This document shows positions 52,708 through 62,438 of a stretch of DNA of 64,000 nucleotides, in pieces; position 1 is the first letter of the stretch, and each line of letters starts with the position of its first letter. The DNA is from DASYPQ01 sp041488095. Its GTDB lineage: Bacteria > Planctomycetota > UBA1135 > GCA-002686595. The notes beneath the pieces were generated by a model. The model was not told the DNA's origin, did not search any database, and saw nothing but the letters and a program-made list of their open reading frames with translations. The position numbers and the translations under genes were made by a program. Where the stretch lies: assembly GCA_041488095.1 (NCBI GenBank), contig JBGPOP010000007.1, positions 62,001 to 126,000 of the forward strand, written 5' to 3'.

Positions 52708-54500
52708 CGGGTGGCCCTGCGGCGATCGTGGGTCTCGTTCTCGAGCGCCTTGTCCTCGACGATCTCGTAGGTGTAGCCCTGCTCGGTCAGGAACAGCTGC
52801 CGGCGCTGGGCGAACTCCTGGTCGCGCGAGCCGAGCGTGACGATCGAGTAGAACACGGCCCCCGAGCCGTCGGCCTTCGGTCGCAGGATCCGGCCCAGGC
52901 GCTGGGCCTCCTCCTGCCGCGATCCGAACGTGCCCGAGATCTGGATCGCGACGTTGGCGTCGGGCAGATCGATCGCGAAGTTGCCGACCTTGGACACCAC
53001 CAGGAGCCGGACCTCGCCCGAGCGGAAGGCGGCGTACAGGCGCTCGCGCTCGACGACCGGCGTCTTCCCGGTGATCAAGGGGGCCCGCAGGTGGCGCGAG
53101 AGCGCGACCAGCTGGTCGATGTACTGGCCGATGACGAGCACGCGCCCCTCCTGGTGGCGGGCGATCAGCTTCTCGACGACCGGGATCTTGGCCGGATTCT
53201 CGCTGGCCACCCGGTACTTGCCGCGCGCGTCGGCTGCGGCGTAGATCGAGCGCAGCGGCGGATCGAGGGGCACGCGCACCTCGACGCACGCCGCGGCGGC
53301 GATGAAGCCCTGGCTCTCGAGCACCTTCCAGGGCACGTCGCAACGCTTGGGCCCGATCAGGCAGAAGACCTCGTCCTCCTTGCCGTCTTCGCGCACCAGC
53401 GTGGCGGTCAGCCCGAGCCGGCGGCGCGCCTGCAAGTCGGCCGTCACGCGGAAGACCGGCGCGGGCAGGAGGTGCACCTCGTCGTAGATGATCAGCCCGA
53501 AGTTCTGGCGCGAGAACAGGCCGATGTGCTCGAAGGCGTCCGTGCGCGCGCGCCGCCAGGTCAGCATCTGGTAGGTCGTGATCGTGACCGGCGCGACGAC
53601 CTTCTCCTCGCCGGTGTACTCGCCGATCTCGGCGGGCGAGAGCGCGGTCTTGTCGAGCAGCTCCTCGCGCCACTGCCGCACGGCGACCGTGTTCGTGGTC
53701 AGGATCAGCGTCTTCGCCCCGACCATGCTCATCACGGCCATGCCGACCACGGTCTTGCCCGCGCCGCAGGGCAGGACCACGACGCCGCTCCCGCCGAGCA
53801 CGCTGCCGCCGGCCCAGAAGGAGTGGGCCGCCATCTTCTGGTAGGGACGCAGCGCGAAGGGCCGGCCCGCGAGCGTCGCCTCGCGCAGGCGGATCTCGAG
53901 CGGGTCGCCGTCCAGGTAGCCGCCCCGGTCGTCGACGGGGTAGCCGATCTTGATCAGGGCCTGCTTGATCGAGCCGCGCTGGAGAGGCGCGACGAAGGCC
54001 CTCCCCGAGCCGTCGACCTGGACGAGCTTGCGGATCGCCTCGTGGCCCAGCACGTCGCGCAGCGCGTCGGGATCCGAGGCAACCAGCTCGAAGCGCTCGT
54101 CGCCGTTCGTCGAGGCGCTCCCATCGACGCGCTCGATGCGCAGCATGCCGTAGCGCCCGATCCACTCGCGGATCTCGGCCAGCACGTTCTTCGGAACGGG
54201 GACGCAGGAGAGGCTCTCGAGGATCTCCCGGATCCTGTCCGCGCCGATCCCCATCGCGGCCGCGTTCCAGATCGAGACCGGCGTGACCCGGTAGGTGTGC
54301 AGGTAGTCGGGGCTCTTCTCCAGCTCGGCGAAGAGCGAGAGCTGGTCGCGCGCCTCGGCGTAGCGGGGGTGCTCCTCGGTGAGCGGGCGACCTTGCTCGT
54401 CGCGCGCGGGCCGGCCCTGGGCGTCGACGACCGAGCGAACGGTGTGCAGCATGAGCGAGCGGTCGCCCTGGACGATCAGCGGATTGTCGGGGAGGATCAC
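52704..54500 (-). CDS. xpb: XPB/Rad25-type DNA helicase
   Basis: Superfamily 2 helicase of 598 aa. Residues 50-125 form an accessory domain (SPDYLHTYRVTPVSIWNAAA, VPVPKNVLAEIREWIGRYGM). The helicase core follows: Walker A LPCGAGKTVVG (243-253), box IIYDEVHLLPAP (DEVH at 340-343), LGLTATLVRED, and the C-terminal VSKVGNFAIDLPDANVAIQI and EEAQRLGRILRPK. XPB is the TFIIH repair helicase in eukaryotes and occurs sporadically in bacteria. The GTG follows an excellent AAGGAGG and overlaps the uvrA stop. Confidence 0.92.
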   Translation of the reverse strand: MILPDNPLIVQGDRSLMLHTVRSVVDAQGRPARDEQGRPLTEEHPRYAEARDQLSLFAELEKSPDYLHTYRVTPVSIWNAAAMGIGADRIREILESLSCVPVPKNVLAEIREWIGRYGMLRIERVDGSASTNGDERFELVASDPDALRDVLGHEAIRKLVQVDGSGRAFVAPLQRGSIKQALIKIGYPVDDRGGYLDGDPLEIRLREATLAGRPFALRPYQKMAAHSFWAGGSVLGGSGVVVLPCGAGKTVVGMAVMSMVGAKTLILTTNTVAVRQWREELLDKTALSPAEIGEYTGEEKVVAPVTITTYQMLTWRRARTDAFEHIGLFSRQNFGLIIYDEVHLLPAPVFRVTADLQARRRLGLTATLVREDGKEDEVFCLIGPKRCDVPWKVLESQGFIAAAACVEVRVPLDPPLRSIYAAADARGKYRVASENPAKIPVVEKLIARHQEGRVLVIGQYIDQLVALSRHLRAPLITGKTPVVERERLYAAFRSGEVRLLVVSKVGNFAIDLPDANVAIQISGTFGSRQEEAQRLGRILRPKADGSGAVFYSIVTLGSRDQEFAQRRQLFLTEQGYTYEIVEDKALENETHDRRRATR

Positions 54501-57500
54501 GTCGCGACCTCCTTCCGTCGCGGTCTCGCGGAGCGCGGCGCCCGCGAGATCTCCCGCACCAGGAACGGCCCGGTGATCGAGTCCGGATCCGCGGCGAGAT
54601 CGCCGGGAGTGCCCGCGGCGACGACCCGGCCTCCACCCTCGCCGCCCTCGGGTCCGAGCTCGAGGAGCCGGTCGCAGATCGCGAGGAGCTGCGCGTGGTG
54701 CTCGATCAGGACCACCGCGTCCCCGCGCGCGGCCAGGCGGTCGAGCACGCGCACGAGGTGGACGAGGTCGCCCGCCGAGAGGCCGGTGCTGGGCTCGTCG
54801 AGGACGAGCACGCTCCTCCCGACCGCCTCGGCGCGGAAGAGCTCCGAGGCGAGCTTCATGCGCTGCGCCTCCCCGGAGGAGAGCGTGGTCGAGCTCTGCC
54901 CGAGCTGCACGTAGCCGAGGCCGACGTCGGCGAGCGTGGCCAGGATCCGGGAGATCGCGGGCTGGTGGCGGAAGACCTCCAGCGCCTCGGTCGCGGTGAG
55001 GTCGAGCACGTCGGCGATCGAGAGCCCCCGCCAGCGCACCTCGAGGACCTCGGGGGCGTAGCGCCGTCCGCCGCACTCCTCGCAGGTCAGCCATAGATCG
55101 GCGAGGAACTGCATCTCGACCGCGATGGCGCCCTTGCCCTCGCAGGCCGCACAGCGTCCCCGGGGATTGTTGAACGAGAAGCGCCCCGGCTCGAAGCCGC
55201 GCGCGCGGGCCTCGGGGAGCCGGGCGAAGAGCTCGCGCAGCGGTTCCATCAGGCCGGTGTAGGTCGCCGGGCAGGACGCGGGCGTGCGCCCGATCGGGCC
55301 GGCGTCGACGACGACCGCGCGCGCGAGCACCGGCGGCTTCTCCAGGCGCTTCCAGCGTCCGTCCGGACGCTCGCCCTGGAGCGCGGGCACGAGCGTCTCG
55401 AGGACCAGCGTGCTCTTGCCCGAGCCCGAGGGCCCGCACACGCCGCAGATCTCGCCGAAGGCGAACTCGAGGTCGACGCCGCGCAGGTTGTGGACGCGCG
55501 CGCCGCGCAAGCGCACGAGACCCGCCGCCCTCCTCGACGCGGTCTCGCGGGCGAGCCGGATCTCCCCCCGGAGCGCAGCCGCGGTCGCCGAGGTCGGGTG
55601 CAGGGCGACCTCCGCGGGCGGTCCGGAGGCGACGACGCTGCCACCCTCGCGCCCCGCGCCTGGCCCGAGGTCGACGAGCCAGTCGGCGCGTTCCATGAAG
55701 GACAGGTCGTGCTCGACGACGATGACGGTGTTGCCGCGCGAGCGGAGGTCCTGGAGCGCGAGGGCGAGCTTCTCCACGTCCCTCGGGTGCAGGCCGACGG
55801 TCGGTTCGTCGAGGACGTAGCAGACGCCGACGAGCTGGGATCCCAGCGCGGCCGAGAGCCGCACGCGGCGCGCCTCCCCGCCCGAGAGCGTCGCGGTGTG
55901 CCGGTCGAGGGTCAGGTAGGCGAGTCCGACGCGGTCGAGGAGCGAGAGGCGCGAGCGGATCTCGGCGACGACCGCGCCGACGGACGCGGCCGTCTCGCGC
56001 CGCGCGCCGACCTTCACGATCCACGCGAGCGCTTCGCCCACGGAGAGCGAGAGCACCTCGGGGAGCCGGCGTCCGCCGAGGATCACGGCGGCGTACTCGG
56101 GCTTCAGCCGCTCCCCGCGGCAGGCCGAGCACGAGCGGCGGCTCATCACGCGCTCGAGGATCGCGGCCCATTCGGCGTCCTCGGTCTTCTCGTGCCAGGC
56201 GTCGACGTGGCCGCACAGCCCCGGCCAGCCCGCGGTGAAGGTCTCCTCGATCTCCGCGTTCGCCGTCGTGCGCTCGATCCGGACGCGGTAGCTCGCGCGC
56301 GCGCCCTGGCCGCGGGCGACCAGGCTCTTGTGCGCGGGAGAGAGGTCCTTCCAGGGCTGCGCGAGGTCGATCCTGTGGGCGCGGCAGACCTCGTCCAGAA
56401 GCCGCTCGTAGTAGCCCTTGCCCTTGACGAGCCAGCGCTCGAGCTTCTTCACGATCGCGCCGTCGCCGACGGGGAGGTCGGGGCGCTCGAAGAGCTTCTC
56501 CTCGTCGCACTCGAACTTCTCGCCCAGGCCTCCGCAGGCCTCGCACGCGCCCACGTGCGTGTTGAACGAGAAGTGGCGCGGCTCGAGGTCGCTCTCGATC
56601 CGGTACCCGCAGACCGGGCAGAGGCCGCGCGTCGAGTATTCGCGGCGCTCGCCCCCGCGACCGACCACCGCGACGCGGCCCGAGACGCTCTCGGCCTGCT
56701 CGACCGCCTCCGCGATGCGCGCTCGCGTCTCGGCGCTGAAGGACAGGCGGTCGACGACGAGATCGACCGCGGACTCCGCGCCGACCTGGGCAAGCTCGCC
56801 CTCGAGCCGGACCTCCGCCCCGTCGACGAGCAGGCGCGCGAAGCCCGCCGCGCGCCAGGCCGCGATGCGCCCGGCGAGGTGCTCCCTGGCATCCGACACG
56901 GGCGCGACGATCCACCCCGAGCGGCCCTCGAAATCGGCCGCGATCCGCCGCGCCACCCGGCCGGCGTCGCTCTTCGCGAGCTCCTCGCCGTGGGCCGGAC
57001 AGCGGCGCGTCCCGGCGCGGGCGAAGAGCACGCGCAGGTGGTCGTGGATCTCGGTCGTCGTGGCGACCGTCGAGCGCGGGCTCCCGCCGAAGGCGCGGCC
57101 CTCGACCGCGACGGACGGCCCCAGGCCGTCGATCCGATCGACGGCCGGGCGGTCCTTCGTGCCCAGGAACTGGCGCGCGTAGGTCGAGAGCGACTCGACG
57201 AAGCGCCGGCGGCCCTCGGTGTGGATCGTGTCGAGCGCGAGCGAGCTCTTGCCCGAGCCGCTCGGGCCCGTGATGACGGTCAGCGCGTCGCGCGGGATGT
57301 CGACGTCGATGCCCTTGAGGTTGTGCGTGCGCGCGCCGCGGACCGAGATCGTGCGCGCGGGGCCGCCGGTCGCCTGCGCCTTCCCGTTCGAGGAGGGGAC
57401 GAGAGCCGACGCGCGCGAGCGCCGCAGCGCGCGCAGCGCCGCTCCGGTCGGCGAGCCTTCCGCGCGCTCGATCTCCTCGGGCGTCCCCGCAGCGACCACG

Positions 57501-60277
57501 CGCCCGCCGCCGGCGCCGCCGTCGGGGCCGAGCTCGATCACGTGATCGGCGGTGAGGACCAGGTCGAGGTTGTGCTCGACCACGACGACGGTGTGGCCGA
57601 GGTCGACGAGCTTCTGCAGCGCGGCGACGAGGCGCGCGACGTCGTGAAGGTGCAGCCCGGTCGTCGGCTCGTCGAGCAGGTACAGCGTGTGCCCCCCCTT
57701 CCGACCCCCGGGCCGGCGCTGGAGCTCCGCGGCCAGCTTGATCCGCTGCGCCTCCCCACCCGAGAGCGTCGTCGAGGGCTGGCCGAGCGTGAGGTAGGAG
57801 AGCCCGATCTCGACCAGGAGCGCGAGGGGGCGCGAGATCCTGGGGTGGTCCTTGAAGAGCTCGAGCGCCTCCTCGACGGTCATCCCCAGCACGTCGGCGA
57901 TGCTCTTCCCCTGGTAGCGGACGTCGAGCGTCTCGGCCTGGAAGCGGTGACCCCCGCACTCTTCGCACGGCACGGTGACGGGTGCGAGGAACTGCAGCTC
58001 GACCAGCTTCGCGCCGGCTCCGCCGCAGGCCTCGCAGCGGCCTCCCGCCTCGTGGTTCGGGACATTGAACGAGAAGCGCGACTTGCCGTAGCCGCGCATC
58101 CGCGCCTCGGGCAGGGCCGCGAAGAGGTCGCGGATCGGCGTCAGGACGCCGGTGTAGGTGGCGGGGTTGCTGCGCGGAGTGCGTCCGATCGGCGTGCCGT
58201 CGACGGTGACGACCTCGCCGAGGTGCTCGAGGCCCCGGATGCGGGTGTGGAGCTCGGGCTCGGTCGTCTCGCGCCCGAGGTGGCGCACCGCGGCGCGTTC
58301 GAGGATGCGGCTGACGAGCGTGGTCTTGCCCGAGCCGCTGACGCCCGCGACGACGATGAGCGTGCCGAGGGGGAAGCGGACGTCGATGTCCTTGAGGTTG
58401 AAGGCGCGCGCGCCTTCGACGACGAGGGCCTGGCCGTTCCCGGGACGACGCGCGGGGGGAGCCGGGAGCGAGAGCTCGCCGCGCAGGAGCCTTCCCGTCG
58501 GCGTGTCCGCGCGCGCGACCTCCGCGGGCGGGCCGGAAGCGCAGATCCGCCCTCCGTGGCGGCCCGCGCCGGGGCCGACGTCGATGAGCCAGTCGGCCGC
58601 GCGAAGCGTCGCCTCGTCGTGCTCGACGACGACGACCGTGTTGCCGAGGTCGCGCAGGCGCTCGAGGGCCGTGAGGAGCTGGCCTTGATCCCGCGCGTGG
58701 AGGCCGATCGAGGGCTCGTCGAGGACGTAGAGCACGCCTTGCAGGCCGGCGCCGAGCTGGGCCGCGAGGCGGATCCTCTGCGCCTCGCCCGAGGAGAGCG
58801 TGTCGGCCGAGCGGTCGAGGGTGAGGTAGGAGAGGCCGACCTCGGCCAGGAACTCGACGCGACGGCGGATCTCGGCCAGGAGGTCGCGCGCGATGCGGGC
58901 TTCGCGGGCGGTCAGGGCGAGCGAGGCGAGGCGCGCCTCGAGGTCGCCGACCGGAGCGTGCGTCAGATCGGCGAAGGTCGCGCCGCCGAGGAGCACCGCT
59001 CCCGCGGCGGGGCGCAGTCGGCTGCCGTCGCAGGCGGAGCAGATCTGCGAGGAGAGGAGCCGCCGCGCCTGCCTCTTGTGCGCGCCGCCCAGCGCGCCCT
59101 TCTCGACCGCCGGGAGCACCCCGCGGAAGCGCCGCATCCAGCGCGCGGTGCCCTGGTAGCGCTTGCCGTTCCAGGAGGCCTCGTCGGGGTAGCGCGCTTC
59201 GCCGGTCCCTTCGAGGATCGTCCTCTGCGCTCGGCGGGAGAGCGTTTCCCACGGCGTGTCGAGGTCGAAACCGTGCGCTTTCGCGACCCGGTCGAGGAAA
59301 TCGAAGTCGACGTGCGGGAAGAGAAGGCCTCGCTTCGAGGCGAGCGTGACCGCGAGCGCGCCCTGGCGGATGGAGAGCGAGGAGTCGCGGACGACGGCCG
59401 AGGCCGAGGCCGAGAGACGGACGCCGAGGCCCTGGCACTCGGGGCAAGCGCCGTGCGGAGAGTTGAAGGAGAACAAGCGCGGCTCGAGCGGCGGCGTCTC
59501 GGCTCCGCAGCCTGGGCAGGTGCGCGAGGTCGAGTAGGCGCGGTCGTCGCCCTTCCCACCGCCCGGCGAGACGATCACCTCGCCGGCGGAGAGTCCGAGA
59601 GCGGTGTCGAGGGCTTCGCGCAATCGCCCGGGCTGCGCCGGATCGGGCTTGAGCCGGTCGACGACGGCTTCGATGGTGTGGCGCGAGTAGCGCGCGAGCT
59701 CCGGGACGTTCTCGATGCGGACGGTGTCGCCGTCGACGCGAGCGCGGACGAATCCCTTCTTGCGCAGGTCGTCGAGGAGGGCGCGGTGGCTGCCCTTGCG
59801 GTCGCGGACGATGGGCGCGAGGAGGACGACGTTCTGGCCGGAGGATTCGCGGAAAATCTGCTGCGCGATCTCCTCGGGGGTCTGCGAGCGGACGGGGAGC
59901 TTGCACTGGGGGCAGTGCGCGCGTCCGGCGCGGGCGAAGAGGACGCGCAGGTGGTCGGTGATCTCGGTGAGGGTGCCGACGGTCGAGCGCGGGCCGCGGG
60001 CGACGGAGCTCTGGTCGACGGCGATCGCGGGAGAGAGGCCCTCGATGCTCTCGACGTCGGGCTTCTCCATGTGCCCGAGGAATTGGCGGGCGTAGGCGGA
60101 GAGGGTCTCGAGGAAGCGGCGCTGGCCTTCGCGGTAGAGGGTGTCGAAGGCAAGCGAGGACTTGCCCGAGCCGGAGACGCCCGTGACCGCGACGAGGCGG
60201 TTCCTCGGGATGTCCACGTCGACGGCCGCCAGGTTGTTCTGGCGGGCCTTGCGGATCTGGATCAGGCCGTCCGTCAT
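54497..60277 (-). CDS. uvrA: tandem-duplicated excinuclease subunit UvrA
   Basis: DNA damage sensor of nucleotide excision repair, 1926 aa, about twice the usual 940. It is two complete UvrA units in line, joined near residue 980. Four ATPase sites are present: GVSGSGKSSLAFDTL (about 33), GVSGSGKTTLVSRIL (about 640), GPSGSGKSSLALDTI (about 1000) and GPSGSGKSTLVLETL (about 1610). Each has its signature: LSSGEAQRIRLAAQL, LSGGEAQRIKLAAEL, LSGGEARRVRLSAAL, LSSGEAQRMKLASEL. Zinc sites occur in both units (CPGCGAETPP, CEACGGAGAK, CPVCGYRIES, CAACEGKGAI). Fused UvrAs are known, for example in Chlamydia. The stop overlaps the XPB start. Confidence 0.97.
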   Translation of the reverse strand: MTDGLIQIRKARQNNLAAVDVDIPRNRLVAVTGVSGSGKSSLAFDTLYREGQRRFLETLSAYARQFLGHMEKPDVESIEGLSPAIAVDQSSVARGPRSTVGTLTEITDHLRVLFARAGRAHCPQCKLPVRSQTPEEIAQQIFRESSGQNVVLLAPIVRDRKGSHRALLDDLRKKGFVRARVDGDTVRIENVPELARYSRHTIEAVVDRLKPDPAQPGRLREALDTALGLSAGEVIVSPGGGKGDDRAYSTSRTCPGCGAETPPLEPRLFSFNSPHGACPECQGLGVRLSASASAVVRDSSLSIRQGALAVTLASKRGLLFPHVDFDFLDRVAKAHGFDLDTPWETLSRRAQRTILEGTGEARYPDEASWNGKRYQGTARWMRRFRGVLPAVEKGALGGAHKRQARRLLSSQICSACDGSRLRPAAGAVLLGGATFADLTHAPVGDLEARLASLALTAREARIARDLLAEIRRRVEFLAEVGLSYLTLDRSADTLSSGEAQRIRLAAQLGAGLQGVLYVLDEPSIGLHARDQGQLLTALERLRDLGNTVVVVEHDEATLRAADWLIDVGPGAGRHGGRICASGPPAEVARADTPTGRLLRGELSLPAPPARRPGNGQALVVEGARAFNLKDIDVRFPLGTLIVVAGVSGSGKTTLVSRILERAAVRHLGRETTEPELHTRIRGLEHLGEVVTVDGTPIGRTPRSNPATYTGVLTPIRDLFAALPEARMRGYGKSRFSFNVPNHEAGGRCEACGGAGAKLVELQFLAPVTVPCEECGGHRFQAETLDVRYQGKSIADVLGMTVEEALELFKDHPRISRPLALLVEIGLSYLTLGQPSTTLSGGEAQRIKLAAELQRRPGGRKGGHTLYLLDEPTTGLHLHDVARLVAALQKLVDLGHTVVVVEHNLDLVLTADHVIELGPDGGAGGGRVVAAGTPEEIERAEGSPTGAALRALRRSRASALVPSSNGKAQATGGPARTISVRGARTHNLKGIDVDIPRDALTVITGPSGSGKSSLALDTIHTEGRRRFVESLSTYARQFLGTKDRPAVDRIDGLGPSVAVEGRAFGGSPRSTVATTTEIHDHLRVLFARAGTRRCPAHGEELAKSDAGRVARRIAADFEGRSGWIVAPVSDAREHLAGRIAAWRAAGFARLLVDGAEVRLEGELAQVGAESAVDLVVDRLSFSAETRARIAEAVEQAESVSGRVAVVGRGGERREYSTRGLCPVCGYRIESDLEPRHFSFNTHVGACEACGGLGEKFECDEEKLFERPDLPVGDGAIVKKLERWLVKGKGYYERLLDEVCRAHRIDLAQPWKDLSPAHKSLVARGQGARASYRVRIERTTANAEIEETFTAGWPGLCGHVDAWHEKTEDAEWAAILERVMSRRSCSACRGERLKPEYAAVILGGRRLPEVLSLSVGEALAWIVKVGARRETAASVGAVVAEIRSRLSLLDRVGLAYLTLDRHTATLSGGEARRVRLSAALGSQLVGVCYVLDEPTVGLHPRDVEKLALALQDLRSRGNTVIVVEHDLSFMERADWLVDLGPGAGREGGSVVASGPPAEVALHPTSATAAALRGEIRLARETASRRAAGLVRLRGARVHNLRGVDLEFAFGEICGVCGPSGSGKSTLVLETLVPALQGERPDGRWKRLEKPPVLARAVVVDAGPIGRTPASCPATYTGLMEPLRELFARLPEARARGFEPGRFSFNNPRGRCAACEGKGAIAVEMQFLADLWLTCEECGGRRYAPEVLEVRWRGLSIADVLDLTATEALEVFRHQPAISRILATLADVGLGYVQLGQSSTTLSSGEAQRMKLASELFRAEAVGRSVLVLDEPSTGLSAGDLVHLVRVLDRLAARGDAVVLIEHHAQLLAICDRLLELGPEGGEGGGRVVAAGTPGDLAADPDSITGPFLVREISRAPRSARPRRKEVAT

Positions 60278-60609
60278 CCGGTCGGGGAGCGTGCTTCACC
60301 CGGTCGCGAGCCTGTCCGGGGGAGCCCCCCGCGCGGGTTTCGAGAGCCTGATGAAGCAGGGCTAGCCCAGCCATTCTACAGATGGGGGCAAGGGGGGAAA
60401 GGGGCGGGGAGGTCGATTTGTGGATATCGTTTGGGCCCAGGCGCCCTGGTTTTCGTCCGTTGTCTCCCGGCCGTCTTCCTCTCATCATCCCAACGGATCG
60501 CCTGCGGTGGCCGAGGATCCGGGTTAGGGTGGATGCGAGGCCGCGGGCAGCGGTCGGGCGATCGGCCCGGGCTTCCTGTCAGACGACACGGAGGAGCGGG
60601 AGGGGTCCC
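60278..60609. other. 332-base divergent intergenic region
   Basis: Lies between uvrA (-) and the seven-repeat secreted protein (+). It holds the uvrA -10 element at 60373-60378 and a purine-rich ribosome site (GGGAGGGG) just before the ATG at 60610. TAGGGT at 60525-60530 could be a -10 for the + gene, without a good -35. I see no gene or structured RNA. Confidence 0.5.
60373..60400 (-). promoter_or_regulatory. probable uvrA promoter
   Basis: On the minus strand TAGAAT (60378-60373) with a weak -35 TTTCCC (60400-60395), 16 bases apart. It gives a leader of about 90 bases and would drive the whole uvrA-xpb-associated-thiE run. Confidence 0.45.
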
Positions 60610-62400
60610 ATGAAGAATGCTCGGACCGGGTTGCGGGTCTCGGGAACGATCATGCTGCTGTGCGCCAACGGGTGGGCGCAGACGACCACGCTCGTGAGTG
60701 TTGACTCTGCCGGGGCGCAGGGGAACGGCACCAGCTCTGCAACGTCGATCTCCGCCGACGGCCGCTACGTGGCGTTCGATAGCAGCGCGACAAACCTCGT
60801 CCCTGGGGACACGAACGGGTTCTGGGACATCTTCGTCCGCGATCGCCAGACGGGCACGACCGAGCGGGTGAGCGTCGACTCCGGGGGGACGCAGGGGAAC
60901 AACGACAGCCACTCCTCCTCGATCTCCGCCGACGGCCGCTACGTAGCGTTTCAAAGCAACGCCACCAACCTGGTGTCCGGGGATACGAACGGTTACGCGG
61001 ACATCTTCGTCCACGATCTCCAGACCGGCGTGACGACTCTTGTCAGCGTGGACTCGAGCGGTATGCAAGGCGACCTCTGGAGCGACTTCGCTTCCATTTC
61101 AGCCGATGGTCGCTACGTAGCGTTCGCGAGCAATGCCGACAACTTGGTCTCCGGGGACACAAACGGTTATTTCGGGGACGACGTCTTCGTGCACGACCTC
61201 CAGACCGGTGCGACTACGCGGGTGAGCGTGGACTCGGCTGGTGGGCAGGGCAACGGCGCAAGCGGGGACTACGGTGTGTCCATCTCTTCAGATGGACGCT
61301 TCGTCGCGTTTGACAGCGACGCCAACTGGGGAGCCAACGGCCAGCGCCACATCTTCGCGCACGATCGCCAGTCCGGTCAGACTACGCTCGTGAGCATGGA
61401 CTCGAACGGGGCACCGGGCAACAGTGCCAGCTACACTCCCTCCATCTCTGGCGACGGACGCTACGTGGCATTTTTCAGTTACGCCAGCAATCTCGTGCCT
61501 GGAGGCACCATCTACGGCATCTCGCACATCTTCGTGCACGATCTCCAGACCAGTGTGACGGCTCTGGTCAGCATGGACTCGAGCGGTGCGCAGGGCAACG
61601 GCAATTCCCTCCCTGGTCCGTCCATTTCACGCGACGGGCGCTTCGTAGCGTTTTCCAGCAACGCCAGCAACCTCGTGCTCGGGGACACGAATGGACACGC
61701 GGATGTCCTGGTTCACGACCTCTTGAGCGGAGCCAATTCCCTCGTGAGTGTTGGACCGAGCAGCGCGCAAGGCAACTCCGACAGCTCCTCTGGCGCGATC
61801 TCATCCGGTGGGCGCTACGTGGCGTTCAATAGCTCCGCTACGAACCTCGTGCTCGGGGACACGAATGGGTACTCAGACGTCTTCGTGCGTGACCGTGGGG
61901 CTGGGTCGGCGATCACCCCCTTCTGCTTCGGCGACGGCAGCGGTACTGCATGCCCGTGTGACAACACCGGCTATGCGGGCCGAGGCTGCCAGAACTCCTC
62001 CGCAACCGGCGGGGCGCTCTCAACAGCCGCTGGTGTGGCAAGCCTTTCGGCCGACACGGTGCAGATCATTTCCGCAGGTGAACTGCCGACAGCACTGAGC
62101 ATCTACCTGCAGGGCAGCACCCCGATCGCGCCGGTGAACTTCGGCGATGGTTTACGGTGCGCGGGTGGTTCCCTCAAGCGGATGTACGTGAAGCGCGCCA
62201 GCGGTGGCGTGGTCACGGCGCCCCAGGGGGGTGACCCCTCCGTTTCGTCGCGCTCGGCGGCTCTCGGCGATCCGCTCCCGCTCGGCGCTACCCGCATCTA
62301 CCAGGTGTACTACCGCGACCCGAACCCGAGCTTCTGCCCCAATCCACCCGGCGGCACGTTCAACGTCTCGAACGCGATCGCGGTGGCGTGGGGAAGCTGA
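60610..62400 (+). CDS. secreted seven-repeat propeller protein with Cys-rich C-terminal domain
   Basis: A 596-aa exported protein; SGTIMLLCANGWAQ is the signal end. Seven repeats of about 57 residues follow, each built as VSVDSxGxQGN, SISADGRYVAF, SxATNLVxGDTNG, DIFVHDLQTG, as expected of a seven-bladed TolB/WD40-like propeller. The C-terminal 170 residues start FCFGDGSGTACPCDNTGYAG, then GRGCQNS, and form a separate Cys-containing beta domain. I recall this domain on many secreted planctomycete proteins, where it may mediate sorting or anchoring. Lower GC than the neighbours. The ligand is unknown. Confidence 0.88.
   Translation: MKNARTGLRVSGTIMLLCANGWAQTTTLVSVDSAGAQGNGTSSATSISADGRYVAFDSSATNLVPGDTNGFWDIFVRDRQTGTTERVSVDSGGTQGNNDSHSSSISADGRYVAFQSNATNLVSGDTNGYADIFVHDLQTGVTTLVSVDSSGMQGDLWSDFASISADGRYVAFASNADNLVSGDTNGYFGDDVFVHDLQTGATTRVSVDSAGGQGNGASGDYGVSISSDGRFVAFDSDANWGANGQRHIFAHDRQSGQTTLVSMDSNGAPGNSASYTPSISGDGRYVAFFSYASNLVPGGTIYGISHIFVHDLQTSVTALVSMDSSGAQGNGNSLPGPSISRDGRFVAFSSNASNLVLGDTNGHADVLVHDLLSGANSLVSVGPSSAQGNSDSSSGAISSGGRYVAFNSSATNLVLGDTNGYSDVFVRDRGAGSAITPFCFGDGSGTACPCDNTGYAGRGCQNSSATGGALSTAAGVASLSADTVQIISAGELPTALSIYLQGSTPIAPVNFGDGLRCAGGSLKRMYVKRASGGVVTAPQGGDPSVSSRSAALGDPLPLGATRIYQVYYRDPNPSFCPNPPGGTFNVSNAIAVAWGS
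60691..61896 (+). repeat. seven imperfect 171-bp coding repeats
   Basis: Seven tandem units of about 57 codons inside the secreted propeller gene. Conserved cores are VSVDS, DGRYVAF and GDTNG. The units have diverged at many sites, so they are old duplications rather than a recent array; length varies by several codons between units. Confidence 0.88.
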
Positions 62401-62438
62401 TCCGAAACCTCCGTTCGATCGGCGAGGAAGTCGGGCAC

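Noticed and set aside
52704..60488. XPB reading frame open far upstream, giving a possible 2594-aa protein
   Set aside because: The upstream part is a shadow of uvrA; the GTG at 54500 has a strong ribosome site and leads directly into XPB sequence.
55490..60613. A 1707-codon open frame on the + strand opposite uvrA
   Set aside because: It mirrors UvrA; its translation is a low-complexity run of Arg, Ala, Asp and Glu without motifs.
60691..61896. Tandem repeats as a CRISPR-like or satellite array
   Set aside because: The 171-base units are diverged, in frame and code propeller blades.
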